DNA from: Devosia sp. MC521
Lineage (GTDB): Bacteria > Pseudomonadota > Alphaproteobacteria > Rhizobiales > Devosiaceae
Direction of reading: 5' to 3'
DNA length: 64,000 bases
NCBI RefSeq assembly: GCF_014127105.1
Contig: NZ_CP059902.1
Coordinates: 2,699,001 to 2,763,000 of the forward strand
A model generated the notes under the pieces. That model did not search any database and was not told the origin of the DNA. It saw only the letters and a program-made list of their open reading frames with translations. The translations under genes and the position numbers were made by a program. Below are positions 36,339 to 44,654 of this stretch, in pieces; position 1 is the stretch's first letter; each line of letters opens with the position of its first letter.

Positions 36339-36746
36339 ATGGCTTTCCCCCGCAACAGCAAGGCCGACCTCGCCACCGGCGCGACGCCCTCCCAACTGAT
36401 TGACCAGCGCATCGCCGACCTGCCCGGTTGGCGCGGCGAAACCCTCGCCCTCTTGCGCAAGCTCATCCACGAAGCGCTGCCCGACGTCATTGAAGAGTGG
36501 AAATGGGGTCAGCCAGTCTGGTCTCACAATGGCATTTTGTGCACCGGCGAGGCCTATAAAGCCGCCGTAAAGACCACCTTCCCCAAGGGCGCATCGCTGC
36601 CCGACCCCTCTGGTATCTTTAACGCCAGTCTGGAGGGCAATGCCCGCCGCGCCATCGACTTCACCGAAGGCGGATCGATAGATCACGACGGATTTAAAGA
36701 CCTCATCCGCGCCGCCGCTTCTTTGAACAAGCAGAGTGCAAAATAG
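36339..36746 (+). CDS. second DUF1801-domain protein
   Basis: A 135-residue paralogue of the gene just upstream. The shared core is WKWGQPVWSHNGILCTGEAYKAAV (in parts, about 53-76), and the C-terminus has IDFTEGGSIDHDGFKDLIRAA. The ATG is two bases after the upstream stop, so the two are co-translated, although their sequences have diverged a great deal. Function unknown. Confidence 0.85.
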   Translation: MAFPRNSKADLATGATPSQLIDQRIADLPGWRGETLALLRKLIHEALPDVIEEWKWGQPVWSHNGILCTGEAYKAAVKTTFPKGASLPDPSGIFNASLEGNARRAIDFTEGGSIDHDGFKDLIRAAASLNKQSAK

Positions 36747-36790
36747 GCATTGTTGATAACTCGCGAAAGAAACGCGCTTCACCGAAAGAT

Positions 36791-36822
36791 TTTGCACTTA
36801 AACCCGCTAGCCTAAGTGCAAA
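36791..36822. promoter_or_regulatory. perfect 10-base inverted repeat upstream of puuE
   Basis: TTTGCACTTA (36791-36800) and TAAGTGCAAA (36813-36822) are perfect inverted copies 12 bases apart, about 50 bases before the puuE ATG. The centre-to-centre spacing of 22 bases, two helical turns, suits a dimeric regulator. It is a candidate operator for the puuE-allE-allA unit. No second copy was seen at the uraH or ade promoters; a related half (GCACTTAAATCCGC) occurs at 57894. Confidence 0.55.
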
Positions 36823-36871
36823 CCTGCTCCTACCATCACGCAGAATTATTCGACGCTGATGGATACCGCAG

Positions 36872-38290
36872 ATGCTTCGCTACCCACGCAATATGCACGG
36901 TTATGGCGCCAATCCCCCCAATGCCAATTGGCCCGGTGGTGCGCATGTCGCGGTGCAGTTTGTCCTCAATTATGAAGAGGGCGGCGAAAACAATATTCTG
37001 CACGGCGATGGCGCGTCGGAAGCCTTCCTCGTCGACGTTCTGGGCGCGCAGCCTTGGCCAGACCAACGCCATGCCAATGTCGAGAGCATGTATGAATATG
37101 GCTCGCGCGCTGGCTTCTGGCGCCTTCATCGCCTCTTCACGCAGGCCGGTCTCCCTGTCACCGTCTATGGCGTCGCCACCGCGCTCATGCGTGCGCCAGC
37201 GCAGGTTCAGGCCATGCTCGACGCAGGTTGGGAAATCGCCAGCCACGGTCTCAAATGGGTCCAGCATAAGGACATGCCCCCCGCTGAAGAGCGCCGCCAG
37301 ATCGCGGAAGCCATTCGTCTCCACACCGTCGCCACGGGCATCCCGCCGCAAGGCTGGTACACGGGCCGCTCCAGTCTCAACACCGTCGATCTTGTCACTG
37401 AAACAGGCTCAATGGCCTATATCTCCGACACCTATGACGACGACCTGCCCTATTGGCGGCTTCACGGCGATCGCCCACAGCTGATCATCCCCTATACGCT
37501 CTCGGCCAATGACATGCGCTTTGTCACGCCCCCGGGCTTTGACACGGGCGACGAGTTCTTCACCTTCCTCAAAGACAGCTTTGACTGCCTTTATGCCGAA
37601 GGTCAGGCAGGTAGCCCCAAGATGATGTCCATTGGCCTCCACTGCCGCCTCGTCGGTCAGCCGGGGCGCTTTCAGGGCCTCAAGAAGTTCGTTGATTACA
37701 TCAAAACCTTCGACAACGTCTGGGTCCCCACCCGCCTTCAAATCGCCGAGCACTGGGCCAAGGAACACCCCTTCATTGCACAGGACGTGCTCCCCAGCAC
37801 GCTCGACCGCGACGATTTCATTTCCCGCTACGGCTCGATCTTTGAGCATTCGCCGTGGATCGCCGAGCGCGCTTGGGATGGTGAATTAGGTCCCGCCAAT
37901 GACACCGCTCAGGGCCTCCACTTCACCCTACGCAGTCAATTCCGCATGGCAACAGACGACGAGCGCATGGGCGTTCTGCGCGCCCACCCTGATCTCGCGG
38001 GCAAGCTCGCCGCTGCCAAGCGCCTCACGGCCGAAAGCACTGCCGAACAAAAGTCCGCCGGTCTCGACGCTCTCACCGACCAAGAGCGCGAAACCTTCAC
38101 GCGCCTCAACACCGCTTATGTCGACAAATTCGGTTTCCCCTTCATCATCGCCGTGCGCGACCACACTAAGGCGTCGATCTTGGCGAACTTCGAAACCCGG
38201 CTCGCAAATTCCGCCGAGCAGGAGTTCACCACCGCCTGCCGTCAGGTCGAGCGCATCGCCCTCCTTCGTCTCAGCGCCGTCTTGCCCTAA
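36872..38290 (+). CDS. puuE: fused allantoinase PuuE and OHCU decarboxylase UraD
   Basis: A 472-residue bifunctional protein. Residues 1 to about 300 are the polysaccharide-deacetylase-fold allantoinase PuuE (YPRNMHGYG, FVLNYEEGGENN, EIASHGLKWV, MMSIGLHCRLVGQPGR). Residues from about 306 to 472 are OHCU decarboxylase (FEHSPWIAERAW, LRAHPDLAGKLA and GFPFIIAV). The chain thus carries two successive steps: OHCU to S-allantoin, then allantoin to allantoate. In many bacteria these are separate genes, although fusions are known. First gene of the puuE-allE-allA unit. An inverted repeat at 36791 is a likely control site. Confidence 0.92.
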   Translation: MLRYPRNMHGYGANPPNANWPGGAHVAVQFVLNYEEGGENNILHGDGASEAFLVDVLGAQPWPDQRHANVESMYEYGSRAGFWRLHRLFTQAGLPVTVYGVATALMRAPAQVQAMLDAGWEIASHGLKWVQHKDMPPAEERRQIAEAIRLHTVATGIPPQGWYTGRSSLNTVDLVTETGSMAYISDTYDDDLPYWRLHGDRPQLIIPYTLSANDMRFVTPPGFDTGDEFFTFLKDSFDCLYAEGQAGSPKMMSIGLHCRLVGQPGRFQGLKKFVDYIKTFDNVWVPTRLQIAEHWAKEHPFIAQDVLPSTLDRDDFISRYGSIFEHSPWIAERAWDGELGPANDTAQGLHFTLRSQFRMATDDERMGVLRAHPDLAGKLAAAKRLTAESTAEQKSAGLDALTDQERETFTRLNTAYVDKFGFPFIIAVRDHTKASILANFETRLANSAEQEFTTACRQVERIALLRLSAVLP

Positions 38291-38332
38291 GCCGCGCCCT
38301 GCCCTTTGTCCGAATTTTTGCCCGAGCCCGAG

Positions 38333-39151
38333 ATGTCATCACATTACGCATCACCCCCTGCAGGCCTACCCAGTCAAATGGCGCTTCACACCCAGCGCGC
38401 GGTTTTCACCGAGGCCTATGCCGTGCTTCCGCATGGGACGATGCGCGACATCGTCATCTCCTATCTCCCCCATTGGCGTCTCACCCGCCTTTGGGCCATC
38501 GCCCGCCCGTTAAGCGGCTTTGCCGAGACCTTCTCGCAATACATTATGGAAGTTGCCCCGCAGGGCGGCAGCGATAAGCCTGAGGGCAATCCAGAGGCCG
38601 AAGGCGTCATCTTCGTTGTCGCTGGCGAGATCACCCTCACCATCGAGGGCAGTGAGCATACCCTCACCGAAGGCGGCTACGCCTTCCTGCCTCCTGGCTG
38701 CAACTGGACCGCCGTCAACAACGGCACCGAGTTCTGTCGCTTCCATTGGATCCGCAAAAAATACGAACGCGTCGATGGCGTCGAGGTGCCGGAGGCCTTC
38801 GTCACCTCAGACAAGGTCGAACCTATCCGCTGGATGCCCGGCTCAAACGACCGCTGGGGTACGACACGGTTCGTCGAACCGATTGATCTGCGCCACGACA
38901 TGCATGTCAACATCGTCACTCTCGAGCCCGGAGCTGTCATTCCGTTCGAGGAAACCCATGTCATGGAGCACGGCCTTTACGTCCTCGAAGGCAAGGCCGT
39001 CTATCGCCTCAATCGCGACTGGGTCGAAGTCGAACCCGGCGATTTCATGTGGCTCCGAGCTTTCTGCCCGCAGGCTTGCTACACGGGCCCGGAACGCTTC
39101 CGCTATCTGCTCTACAAAGACGTCAACCGTCACGCCAAGCTGCCGTTTTGA
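38333..39151 (+). CDS. allE: (S)-ureidoglycine aminohydrolase
   Basis: A 272-residue bicupin enzyme converting S-ureidoglycine to S-ureidoglycolate with release of ammonia. The N-terminal cupin holds EGVIFVVAGEITLTI and the C-terminal cupin holds the metal-site stretch FEETHVMEHGLYVLEG, followed by GDFMWLRAFCPQACY, all typical of AllE/YlbA. ATG 38333 is chosen; a TTG at 38306 would add nine residues. There is no clear ribosome site, and it lies 42 bases after puuE. Confidence 0.93.
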   Translation: MSSHYASPPAGLPSQMALHTQRAVFTEAYAVLPHGTMRDIVISYLPHWRLTRLWAIARPLSGFAETFSQYIMEVAPQGGSDKPEGNPEAEGVIFVVAGEITLTIEGSEHTLTEGGYAFLPPGCNWTAVNNGTEFCRFHWIRKKYERVDGVEVPEAFVTSDKVEPIRWMPGSNDRWGTTRFVEPIDLRHDMHVNIVTLEPGAVIPFEETHVMEHGLYVLEGKAVYRLNRDWVEVEPGDFMWLRAFCPQACYTGPERFRYLLYKDVNRHAKLPF

Positions 39152-39153
39152 TC

Positions 39154-39648
39154 ATGAACGATCGCACACTTCGCATCGAGCCTCTCACCGCAGAAGCCTT
39201 TGCCCCCTTCGGTCAGGTGATCCAGACCGAGGGCTCAAACCACTTCACCATCAATCGTGGCATGACCGAGCGCTACCATGATCTGGCCACGATCCAACTG
39301 GGCGGCACCGATCCCCGCCCCATGATTTCGCTCTTTGCTGGCCAGCCCTACGCCCTGCCGCTCAGCCTCGATATGGTCGAACGTCACCCCTTGGGCAGCC
39401 AGGCCTTCTACCCCACGAGCGCCGCCTCATGGCTTGTCATCGTCGCGGAGAACGAAGACGAAAAGCCGGTGCGCATCCGTGCTTTCCGTCCGGCTCCGGG
39501 GCAAGGTGTCAACATCGCCATCAACACTTGGCATGGCGTGCTTTGCCCCATCGAAAAGCCTGCAAGCTTCATCGTCATTGACCGCGGCGGACTAGACAGG
39601 AATCTCGAGGAACATTTCTTTGATGACCCCTGGCTTGTGGACGCTTAA
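39154..39648 (+). CDS. allA: ureidoglycolate lyase
   Basis: A 164-residue enzyme splitting S-ureidoglycolate to glyoxylate and urea. It begins RIEPLTAEAFAPFGQVI, has QPYALPLSLDMVERHPLGSQAF and the C-terminal INTWHGVLCPI, all of which are AllA hallmarks. It starts two bases after the allE stop. Glyoxylate formed here is the substrate of GlcB encoded at 21088. Urea use would need urease or urea amidolyase, not seen in the window. Confidence 0.95.
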   Translation: MNDRTLRIEPLTAEAFAPFGQVIQTEGSNHFTINRGMTERYHDLATIQLGGTDPRPMISLFAGQPYALPLSLDMVERHPLGSQAFYPTSAASWLVIVAENEDEKPVRIRAFRPAPGQGVNIAINTWHGVLCPIEKPASFIVIDRGGLDRNLEEHFFDDPWLVDA

Positions 39649-39730
39649 TCTCGCCGCAAAAATACTTTACCCCTGATGGCGAACGGAAATGCTACCTCGC
39701 CTTCTCTTCCGTTCGGTGATGGAGTTGCTC

Positions 39731-40510
39731 ATGCGCACATGGATCATGCTCACCCTTTGCAGTGTTTTGCTCGCCACCCCCGCTTTGGCGCAAGCAACCA
39801 CGCTAACCGGCGACGTGACCTATCGCGAGCGCATTGCCCTGCCCATTCCCGCTGAGCTTGTCGTTACCCTCGTCGAGCTGACAACCGGCACGCAAATCGC
39901 CAGCGCCACCGCTCCAATTCCAGATCGCGGTCAGGTTCCCCTCTCCTATTCGCTCAATCTGCATCAGCAGCCTGCGCCCGAGAACCACTATGGCCTTGTG
40001 GCCAAAATCCTCAGCCGTGGTGCCGTAGTCTTCCAGAACTATGATCCCATCGCTGTCGACCCTGCCTCTCCCAAGCAGACGACAATTTTTGTGCATCGCG
40101 CTGGCGATGTGCAGCCCCTTATCGAAGAGCCTCAGGTTCTCAATTTCAACGCCATGACCCCAACCACGTCCCCGCTTATTGATACCGATTGGACAGTTCA
40201 GTCGGTCAACGGACAAGCCATTGAAGGTCCGCGCAAGCCCTCAATTGGCTTTGATCATGAAGGTCGTGTTTACGGAACAGGTGGCTGCAATCGCTATTTC
40301 ACGACCGCGACAATCGCCGGAACAGCGATCAGCTTCGGTGTCGGTGGCACCACCAACATGGCCTGCGACGCCGCCACTATGGGCCGGGAAGCGGCATTCT
40401 TTTCAGCCCTTGCCGAAATCGTCGGCTATGTTCGCCAAGACGATGTGCTGCAGCTCATTGGCACTTCTGGTGCGGTTCTCCTCGAGCTGTCCCGCAACGC
40501 CGCCGCTTAA
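39731..40510 (+). CDS. exported YbaY-like plus META-domain protein
   Basis: A 259-residue envelope protein. A signal peptide covers about residues 1-21 (MRTWIMLTLCSVLLATPALAQ). A YbaY/type III secretion pilotin-like beta domain follows (about 25-125, GDVTYRERIALP), then a META/HslJ domain (about 145-255, GTGGCNRYFTT). The start at 39731 has GGAG six bases upstream; two earlier ATGs would spoil the signal peptide. No lipobox Cys is present at the cleavage site. Each domain occurs in heat-shock or stress envelope proteins; the role here is unknown. Confidence 0.8.
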   Translation: MRTWIMLTLCSVLLATPALAQATTLTGDVTYRERIALPIPAELVVTLVELTTGTQIASATAPIPDRGQVPLSYSLNLHQQPAPENHYGLVAKILSRGAVVFQNYDPIAVDPASPKQTTIFVHRAGDVQPLIEEPQVLNFNAMTPTTSPLIDTDWTVQSVNGQAIEGPRKPSIGFDHEGRVYGTGGCNRYFTTATIAGTAISFGVGGTTNMACDAATMGREAAFFSALAEIVGYVRQDDVLQLIGTSGAVLLELSRNAAA

Positions 40511-40600
40511 CCAAGTTCATCATCTCTCGCTAATATTCGAACCTTTTCATCAAGAGTCACGTTCCCCCATCAACTGATTAGTTGTTCGTGGGAAAGCGTG

Positions 40601-41401
40601 ATGTCCGATCCATCTCTTTTTTCCGGGAGCCCTTCACCGCTCCTGGCTATATTTACCGATTTCGATGGCACGCTGGTCGAGCTAGCCGAAACCCCTGATG
40701 CTATTCATGTTCCGACCGAGCTGGCGGAGCGTTTGGCGCGGGCGATCAACGAATTCGACCACGCCTTTGCCATCCTCACAGGGCGCGAAATCGCCGACAT
40801 CGACACCTATTTGGGCGAGCTGCATCTCCCCATAGCCGGTGCTCATGGCGCGCAACGCCGTCGCGCCGATGGCAGTTTTGAAGAAGTCTTGGAAATCTAC
40901 ACCAAGGGCGCTTCCGAAATTGCGCAAGCCTTGGCCCCGATTGTGGCGGAGAACGAAGGCCTCATTCTCGAAGAGAAAGATGGCGCCGTTGCCCTGCATT
41001 ATCGCCAAGCACCCGAGCTTGAAGAACTGTGCCGCGAGGCAATGACCGAGGTGCTCACGGCCCATTCGATCTTCACCATGGTGCCGGGCAAAATGGTTTT
41101 CGAAGCTCGCCCTGCCGGCTTCGACAAGGGCAATGCCCTGCGCGCCTTTATGCAGGAAGCACCTTTTGCTGGGCGCACCCCGATCTTCATCGGCGATGAT
41201 GTGACCGATGAAGATGCTTTCCGCGCCGCGCAGGAATTGGGCGGCATCGGCATCAAGCTTGGGCCTGGTGATACCGCCGCGCGCATGCGCATTGCCGATG
41301 TCGCCTCCGTCAATGCTCTGATCGAAGGTCTCATCGAAATCGCTAGCCGCAGCGCAACCGCACAGACAGACACCACCACGCCGGAGACCATCACCCACTG
41401 A
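40601..41401 (+). CDS. otsB: trehalose-6-phosphate phosphatase
   Basis: A 266-residue HAD-type phosphatase producing trehalose from trehalose 6-phosphate. The nucleophile motif DFDGTL has Asp20 and Asp22, motif II is ILTGRE, and the C-terminal acidic motif is GDDVTDEDAF near 197. ATG 40601 and GTG 40598 are adjacent and both usable. It precedes otsA by 49 bases, separated by a small hairpin, forming a trehalose-synthesis unit for osmotic or desiccation tolerance. Confidence 0.95.
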   Translation: MSDPSLFSGSPSPLLAIFTDFDGTLVELAETPDAIHVPTELAERLARAINEFDHAFAILTGREIADIDTYLGELHLPIAGAHGAQRRRADGSFEEVLEIYTKGASEIAQALAPIVAENEGLILEEKDGAVALHYRQAPELEELCREAMTEVLTAHSIFTMVPGKMVFEARPAGFDKGNALRAFMQEAPFAGRTPIFIGDDVTDEDAFRAAQELGGIGIKLGPGDTAARMRIADVASVNALIEGLIEIASRSATAQTDTTTPETITH

Positions 41402-41421
41402 TCGGAGCCTTAAGCTCCGAT
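41401..41421 (+). repeat. hairpin between otsB and otsA
   Basis: ATCGGAGC and GCTCCGAT pair around CTTAA, directly after the otsB stop. There is no T run, so this is probably an mRNA-processing or stabilising stem. Confidence 0.55.
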
Positions 41422-41450
41422 CCCTAGATCGAGAAAAACCCGAAAGACCT

Positions 41451-42863
41451 ATGAGCCGTATAGTAATTGTTTCCAATCGCACCCCCGCCAAAGGCCCAGC
41501 CGCTGGCGGTCTTGCAGTCGCACTCAAAAAAGTACTCGCCGAACGTCAGGGATTTTGGTTCGGCTGGTCTGGCAAGCTCACCGACAGCCCAAGTCCCACC
41601 GCGCAAATTCAAGACGTCGATGGTCTGTCGGTCGCCCAGATCGACCTGACCCGCGACGATCATCAGGCCTATTACTCTGGCTTTGCCAATTCCATCCTCT
41701 GGCCCAGTTTCCACCTTCGGCTCGATCTCACCACCATCGAGAGCCACTGGTACGAAGGCTATCGCCGCGTCAATGCGCAGTTCGCCGCCGCGCTCGCCAA
41801 ACTCTTACGACCCGACGACATCATCTGGGTGCACGACTATCACCTGATCCCGCTGGCCACCGAATTGCGCCGTCTTGGCGTCCGCAATCGCATCGGCTTT
41901 TACCTGCACATCCCGTTCCCGACGCCGGATGCGCTCTATGCCATCCCCCATCACACCGATCTCATGCGCGATCTCTCGCACTATGATCTTGTCGGCATGC
42001 AGGCCAAGCGCGACATTGCCGCCTTTATGGAGTTCGCCGAGCACCAAGCCCCGCCAACCTTTGCCTCAAGCGCAAATCACCATGTAGATTTCTCCCGCAC
42101 CGAAATCGTCGCTTTCCCCATCGGCTCTGATCCGGATGCTTTCGCAAGCCTCTCGGTCAGCCCCGCTGCGCAAAAGATGATCACGCGCATGCGCCGCTCC
42201 TTGGGCGATCAGCAGCTCATTCTCGGGGTTGATCGTCTCGATTATTCCAAAGGCCTGCCGCAGCGCGTTGAAGCCTATGAAAAGTTCCTGGCTCACAACG
42301 CGAGCTTCCGCCGCGGCGTGCATTTCCTGCAGGTCGCGCCCCCCTCGCGCGACACTATCAAGGAATACCAAGCCACTTCTGAAACCTTGGATGCCGTTTG
42401 TGGTCGGGTGATGGGCAAGTTTGCCGAGCCCGATTGGCAGCCGCTCACCTACGTCAAACGAGCCTATGGTCAACCAAGCCTGGCGGGTCTTTATCGCCTC
42501 GCGCGCGTCGGACTGATCACGCCCCTCCGCGACGGCATGAATCTTGTGGCGCACGAATATATCGGCTCGCAAAACCCCGAGGACCCGGGCGTACTGATCC
42601 TCTCGCGCTTCGCCGGAGCGGCCGAAATCTTCCCAGCCGCGCTTCAGGTCAATCCCTTCGACACCGACGAAAGTGCCGAGGCAATCCGCGTTGCGCTCGA
42701 AATGGGGCTTGAGGAACGGCGTGCTCGCTACGAGGCGCTCATGGCTGCCGCCCGCAAACACAATGTCGGTGATTGGGCTGAAGAGTTTCTCGCCCACCTC
42801 TCCCGCAAGCCCGGGGACAGCGCTCCCCAGCACGACCATATTTATCTCAATTCGGTCGCTTAA
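41451..42863 (+). CDS. otsA: trehalose-6-phosphate synthase
   Basis: A 470-residue GT20 glycosyltransferase making trehalose 6-phosphate from UDP-glucose and glucose 6-phosphate. The N-terminal VSNRTPA and GPAAGGLAVAL loop (about 15-25), IWVHDYHLIPLA, LGVDRLDYSKGLPQR and the donor-site TPLRDGMNLVAHEYI are all present. Length is normal. A bidirectional terminator follows. Confidence 0.96.
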   Translation: MSRIVIVSNRTPAKGPAAGGLAVALKKVLAERQGFWFGWSGKLTDSPSPTAQIQDVDGLSVAQIDLTRDDHQAYYSGFANSILWPSFHLRLDLTTIESHWYEGYRRVNAQFAAALAKLLRPDDIIWVHDYHLIPLATELRRLGVRNRIGFYLHIPFPTPDALYAIPHHTDLMRDLSHYDLVGMQAKRDIAAFMEFAEHQAPPTFASSANHHVDFSRTEIVAFPIGSDPDAFASLSVSPAAQKMITRMRRSLGDQQLILGVDRLDYSKGLPQRVEAYEKFLAHNASFRRGVHFLQVAPPSRDTIKEYQATSETLDAVCGRVMGKFAEPDWQPLTYVKRAYGQPSLAGLYRLARVGLITPLRDGMNLVAHEYIGSQNPEDPGVLILSRFAGAAEIFPAALQVNPFDTDESAEAIRVALEMGLEERRARYEALMAAARKHNVGDWAEEFLAHLSRKPGDSAPQHDHIYLNSVA

Positions 42864-42880
42864 CACCCCAAGCAGACAAT

Positions 42881-42909
42881 AAAAAAGGCGGCCCGTGAGC
42901 CGCCTTTTT
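42881..42909. terminator. bidirectional terminator
   Basis: GGCGGC (42887-42892) and GCCGCC (42899-42904) pair around CCGTGA with a run of A before and T after. It serves both otsA and the convergent helicase gene. Confidence 0.88.
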
Positions 42910-42917
42910 CGTGATCT

Positions 42918-44342
42918 TTAGCCGTCGCGACGATTGCGCGCTGCGGTCTTTTTAGCCGCTGTGCTCCAGCGCTGCTTGGTCTTGAGACCATCTGCGCGTG
43001 GTGGCTTAATCGACTTAGCCGGAGCCAATGGGTTCTTCGGATCGCGAGCAACGCCTTCGCGTGCTGCCCCGCCCTTGCTGCGCTCACCACCCGGACGTGG
43101 GGTGTTGAACTTGCGCGGATTTGGCTTCGGGTTGCGTGCAGTACGCGCACCAGCCGGAGCACCGGGGCTCGTGCGTGCGCCACGCGGAGCTGCGTCAGTT
43201 TCGACGAGGTTCACGTCGCCCGATACTGGCAGCGTACGACGAATGAGGCGTTCCACATCGCGCAGCTTGGCCTTTTCCGAACCGTCGACGAGGGTGATCG
43301 CGATGCCGCTTTCCCCGTTACGACCGGTACGACCGATACGGTGAACGTAGTTTTCCGGATCGTCTGGCAGTTCGTAGTTCACGACGTGGGTGATGCCCTT
43401 AACGTCGATACCGCGCGCTGCAATGTCGGTTGCAACCAGAATGCGAACCTGACCGGTGGCAAAGCCCTTGAGAGCTGCCTGACGGGCGTTCTGGCTCTTA
43501 TTGCCGTGAATAGCCGCTGCTTCATGACCATCGATGGCAAGGTTCTTCGCCACGCGGTCGGCGCCATGCTTGGTGCGTGAGAAGATGATGACGCGTTCCA
43601 TGCCTTCCTTCTCGTCGGCGAGCAGGTCGTTGAGAACGCCACGCTTTGCCTTCGAACCGGACATGATTACACGCTGGTCGATCTTGACCACAGTCGAACC
43701 CTGCGGTGCCGCTTCAACCTTGATCGGTTCCTTCAGCAGCGTCTTGGCCAGATCTTCGATTTCCGCCGGCATGGTTGCCGAGAACAGCATGGTCTGACGA
43801 CGCAGACCGATCTGCTTGGCGATAGCACGAACCGGGGCAATGAAGCCCATGTCGAGCATACGGTCAGCTTCGTCAAGCACCAGCCAACGCGTTTCGTTGA
43901 GCTTGATCTTGTTGTCGTCCAGCAGGTCTTTGAGGCGGCCCGGCGTTGCAATCACAACGTCAACGCCCTTGGCGATCTTGCCAACCTGATGGTAGCGCGA
44001 CACGCCGCCGAGCACGAGAACGGTATCAAGGCGCATCTTGGAACCTGCGAACTTGCGCATGTTCTCTTCGATCTGCACGGCCAATTCGCGGGTCGGCGCC
44101 AGGATCAGCGCACGAGTGGTCATTGGGCGTGGACGGCCGGTCAGGCCCATAAGGCCAGCAAGGATTGGCAGGCCGAAAGCCGCCGTCTTGCCCGAGCCGG
44201 TCTGGGCGATGCCCAGCATGTCACGGCCTTCCAACAGCTTTGGAATAGCCTGCGATTGAATCTTGGTTGCTTCAGTAAAACCACCTGCAGTCAGGCTGGT
44301 GGTGAGCTGCTCGGGCAAACCCAATTCGATGAAAGAAGTCAA
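42918..44342 (-). CDS. DEAD-box RNA helicase, RhlE-like
   Basis: A helicase of about 474 residues. Motifs in order: Q-motif TKIQSQAIP, Walker A AQTGSGKT, PTRELA, TPGRL, VLDEADRMLD, SAT, then the second lobe with VATDIAARGIDV and HRIGRTGRNG. A basic, Pro/Arg-rich tail of about 100 residues (SPGAPAGARTARN, KPNPRKFNTPRPGG) resembles RhlE-type tails that bind RNA. The best start is TTG 44342 (TSFIELGL); a GTG at 44384 adds 14 basic residues. It probably acts in ribosome assembly or RNA decay in the cold. Confidence 0.92.
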   Translation of the reverse strand: MTSFIELGLPEQLTTSLTAGGFTEATKIQSQAIPKLLEGRDMLGIAQTGSGKTAAFGLPILAGLMGLTGRPRPMTTRALILAPTRELAVQIEENMRKFAGSKMRLDTVLVLGGVSRYHQVGKIAKGVDVVIATPGRLKDLLDDNKIKLNETRWLVLDEADRMLDMGFIAPVRAIAKQIGLRRQTMLFSATMPAEIEDLAKTLLKEPIKVEAAPQGSTVVKIDQRVIMSGSKAKRGVLNDLLADEKEGMERVIIFSRTKHGADRVAKNLAIDGHEAAAIHGNKSQNARQAALKGFATGQVRILVATDIAARGIDVKGITHVVNYELPDDPENYVHRIGRTGRNGESGIAITLVDGSEKAKLRDVERLIRRTLPVSGDVNLVETDAAPRGARTSPGAPAGARTARNPKPNPRKFNTPRPGGERSKGGAAREGVARDPKNPLAPAKSIKPPRADGLKTKQRWSTAAKKTAARNRRDG

Positions 44343-44654
44343 ACGTGTGTCTTTCTTGCTGCGCGATACAACGCGCCAGCGCACCGCACAGCGGCCGCCG
44401 AATAAAATTCTGCAAACGGGCGATAGGGTTATCGCGCGGGTGCTGGCTCAAGCCCGGAGCCTGTTGCTTCCGGGATGACTTCGCCGCTCACCGCTTAAGT
44501 AAGAAGAGAAGCCCATCATCGGCCTTTCCGGCCGGGGACGTGGCCCTCATATGGGCGAGAGATCACAAAAACGCAAGGTTTTTCGAGTGTGCGCCTGCGC
44601 ATACCCTTCATGCATCCCACTTGCCTTGGCGCGATGACAGTGCGATCTAGCACC
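44343..44654. other. divergent intergenic region
   Basis: About 310 bases between the helicase and the FecB-like gene, which should hold both promoters and the helicase leader. I see no clear promoter box, riboswitch or gene. A GGCC-TTTCC-GGCC stem lies near 44521. Confidence 0.45.
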
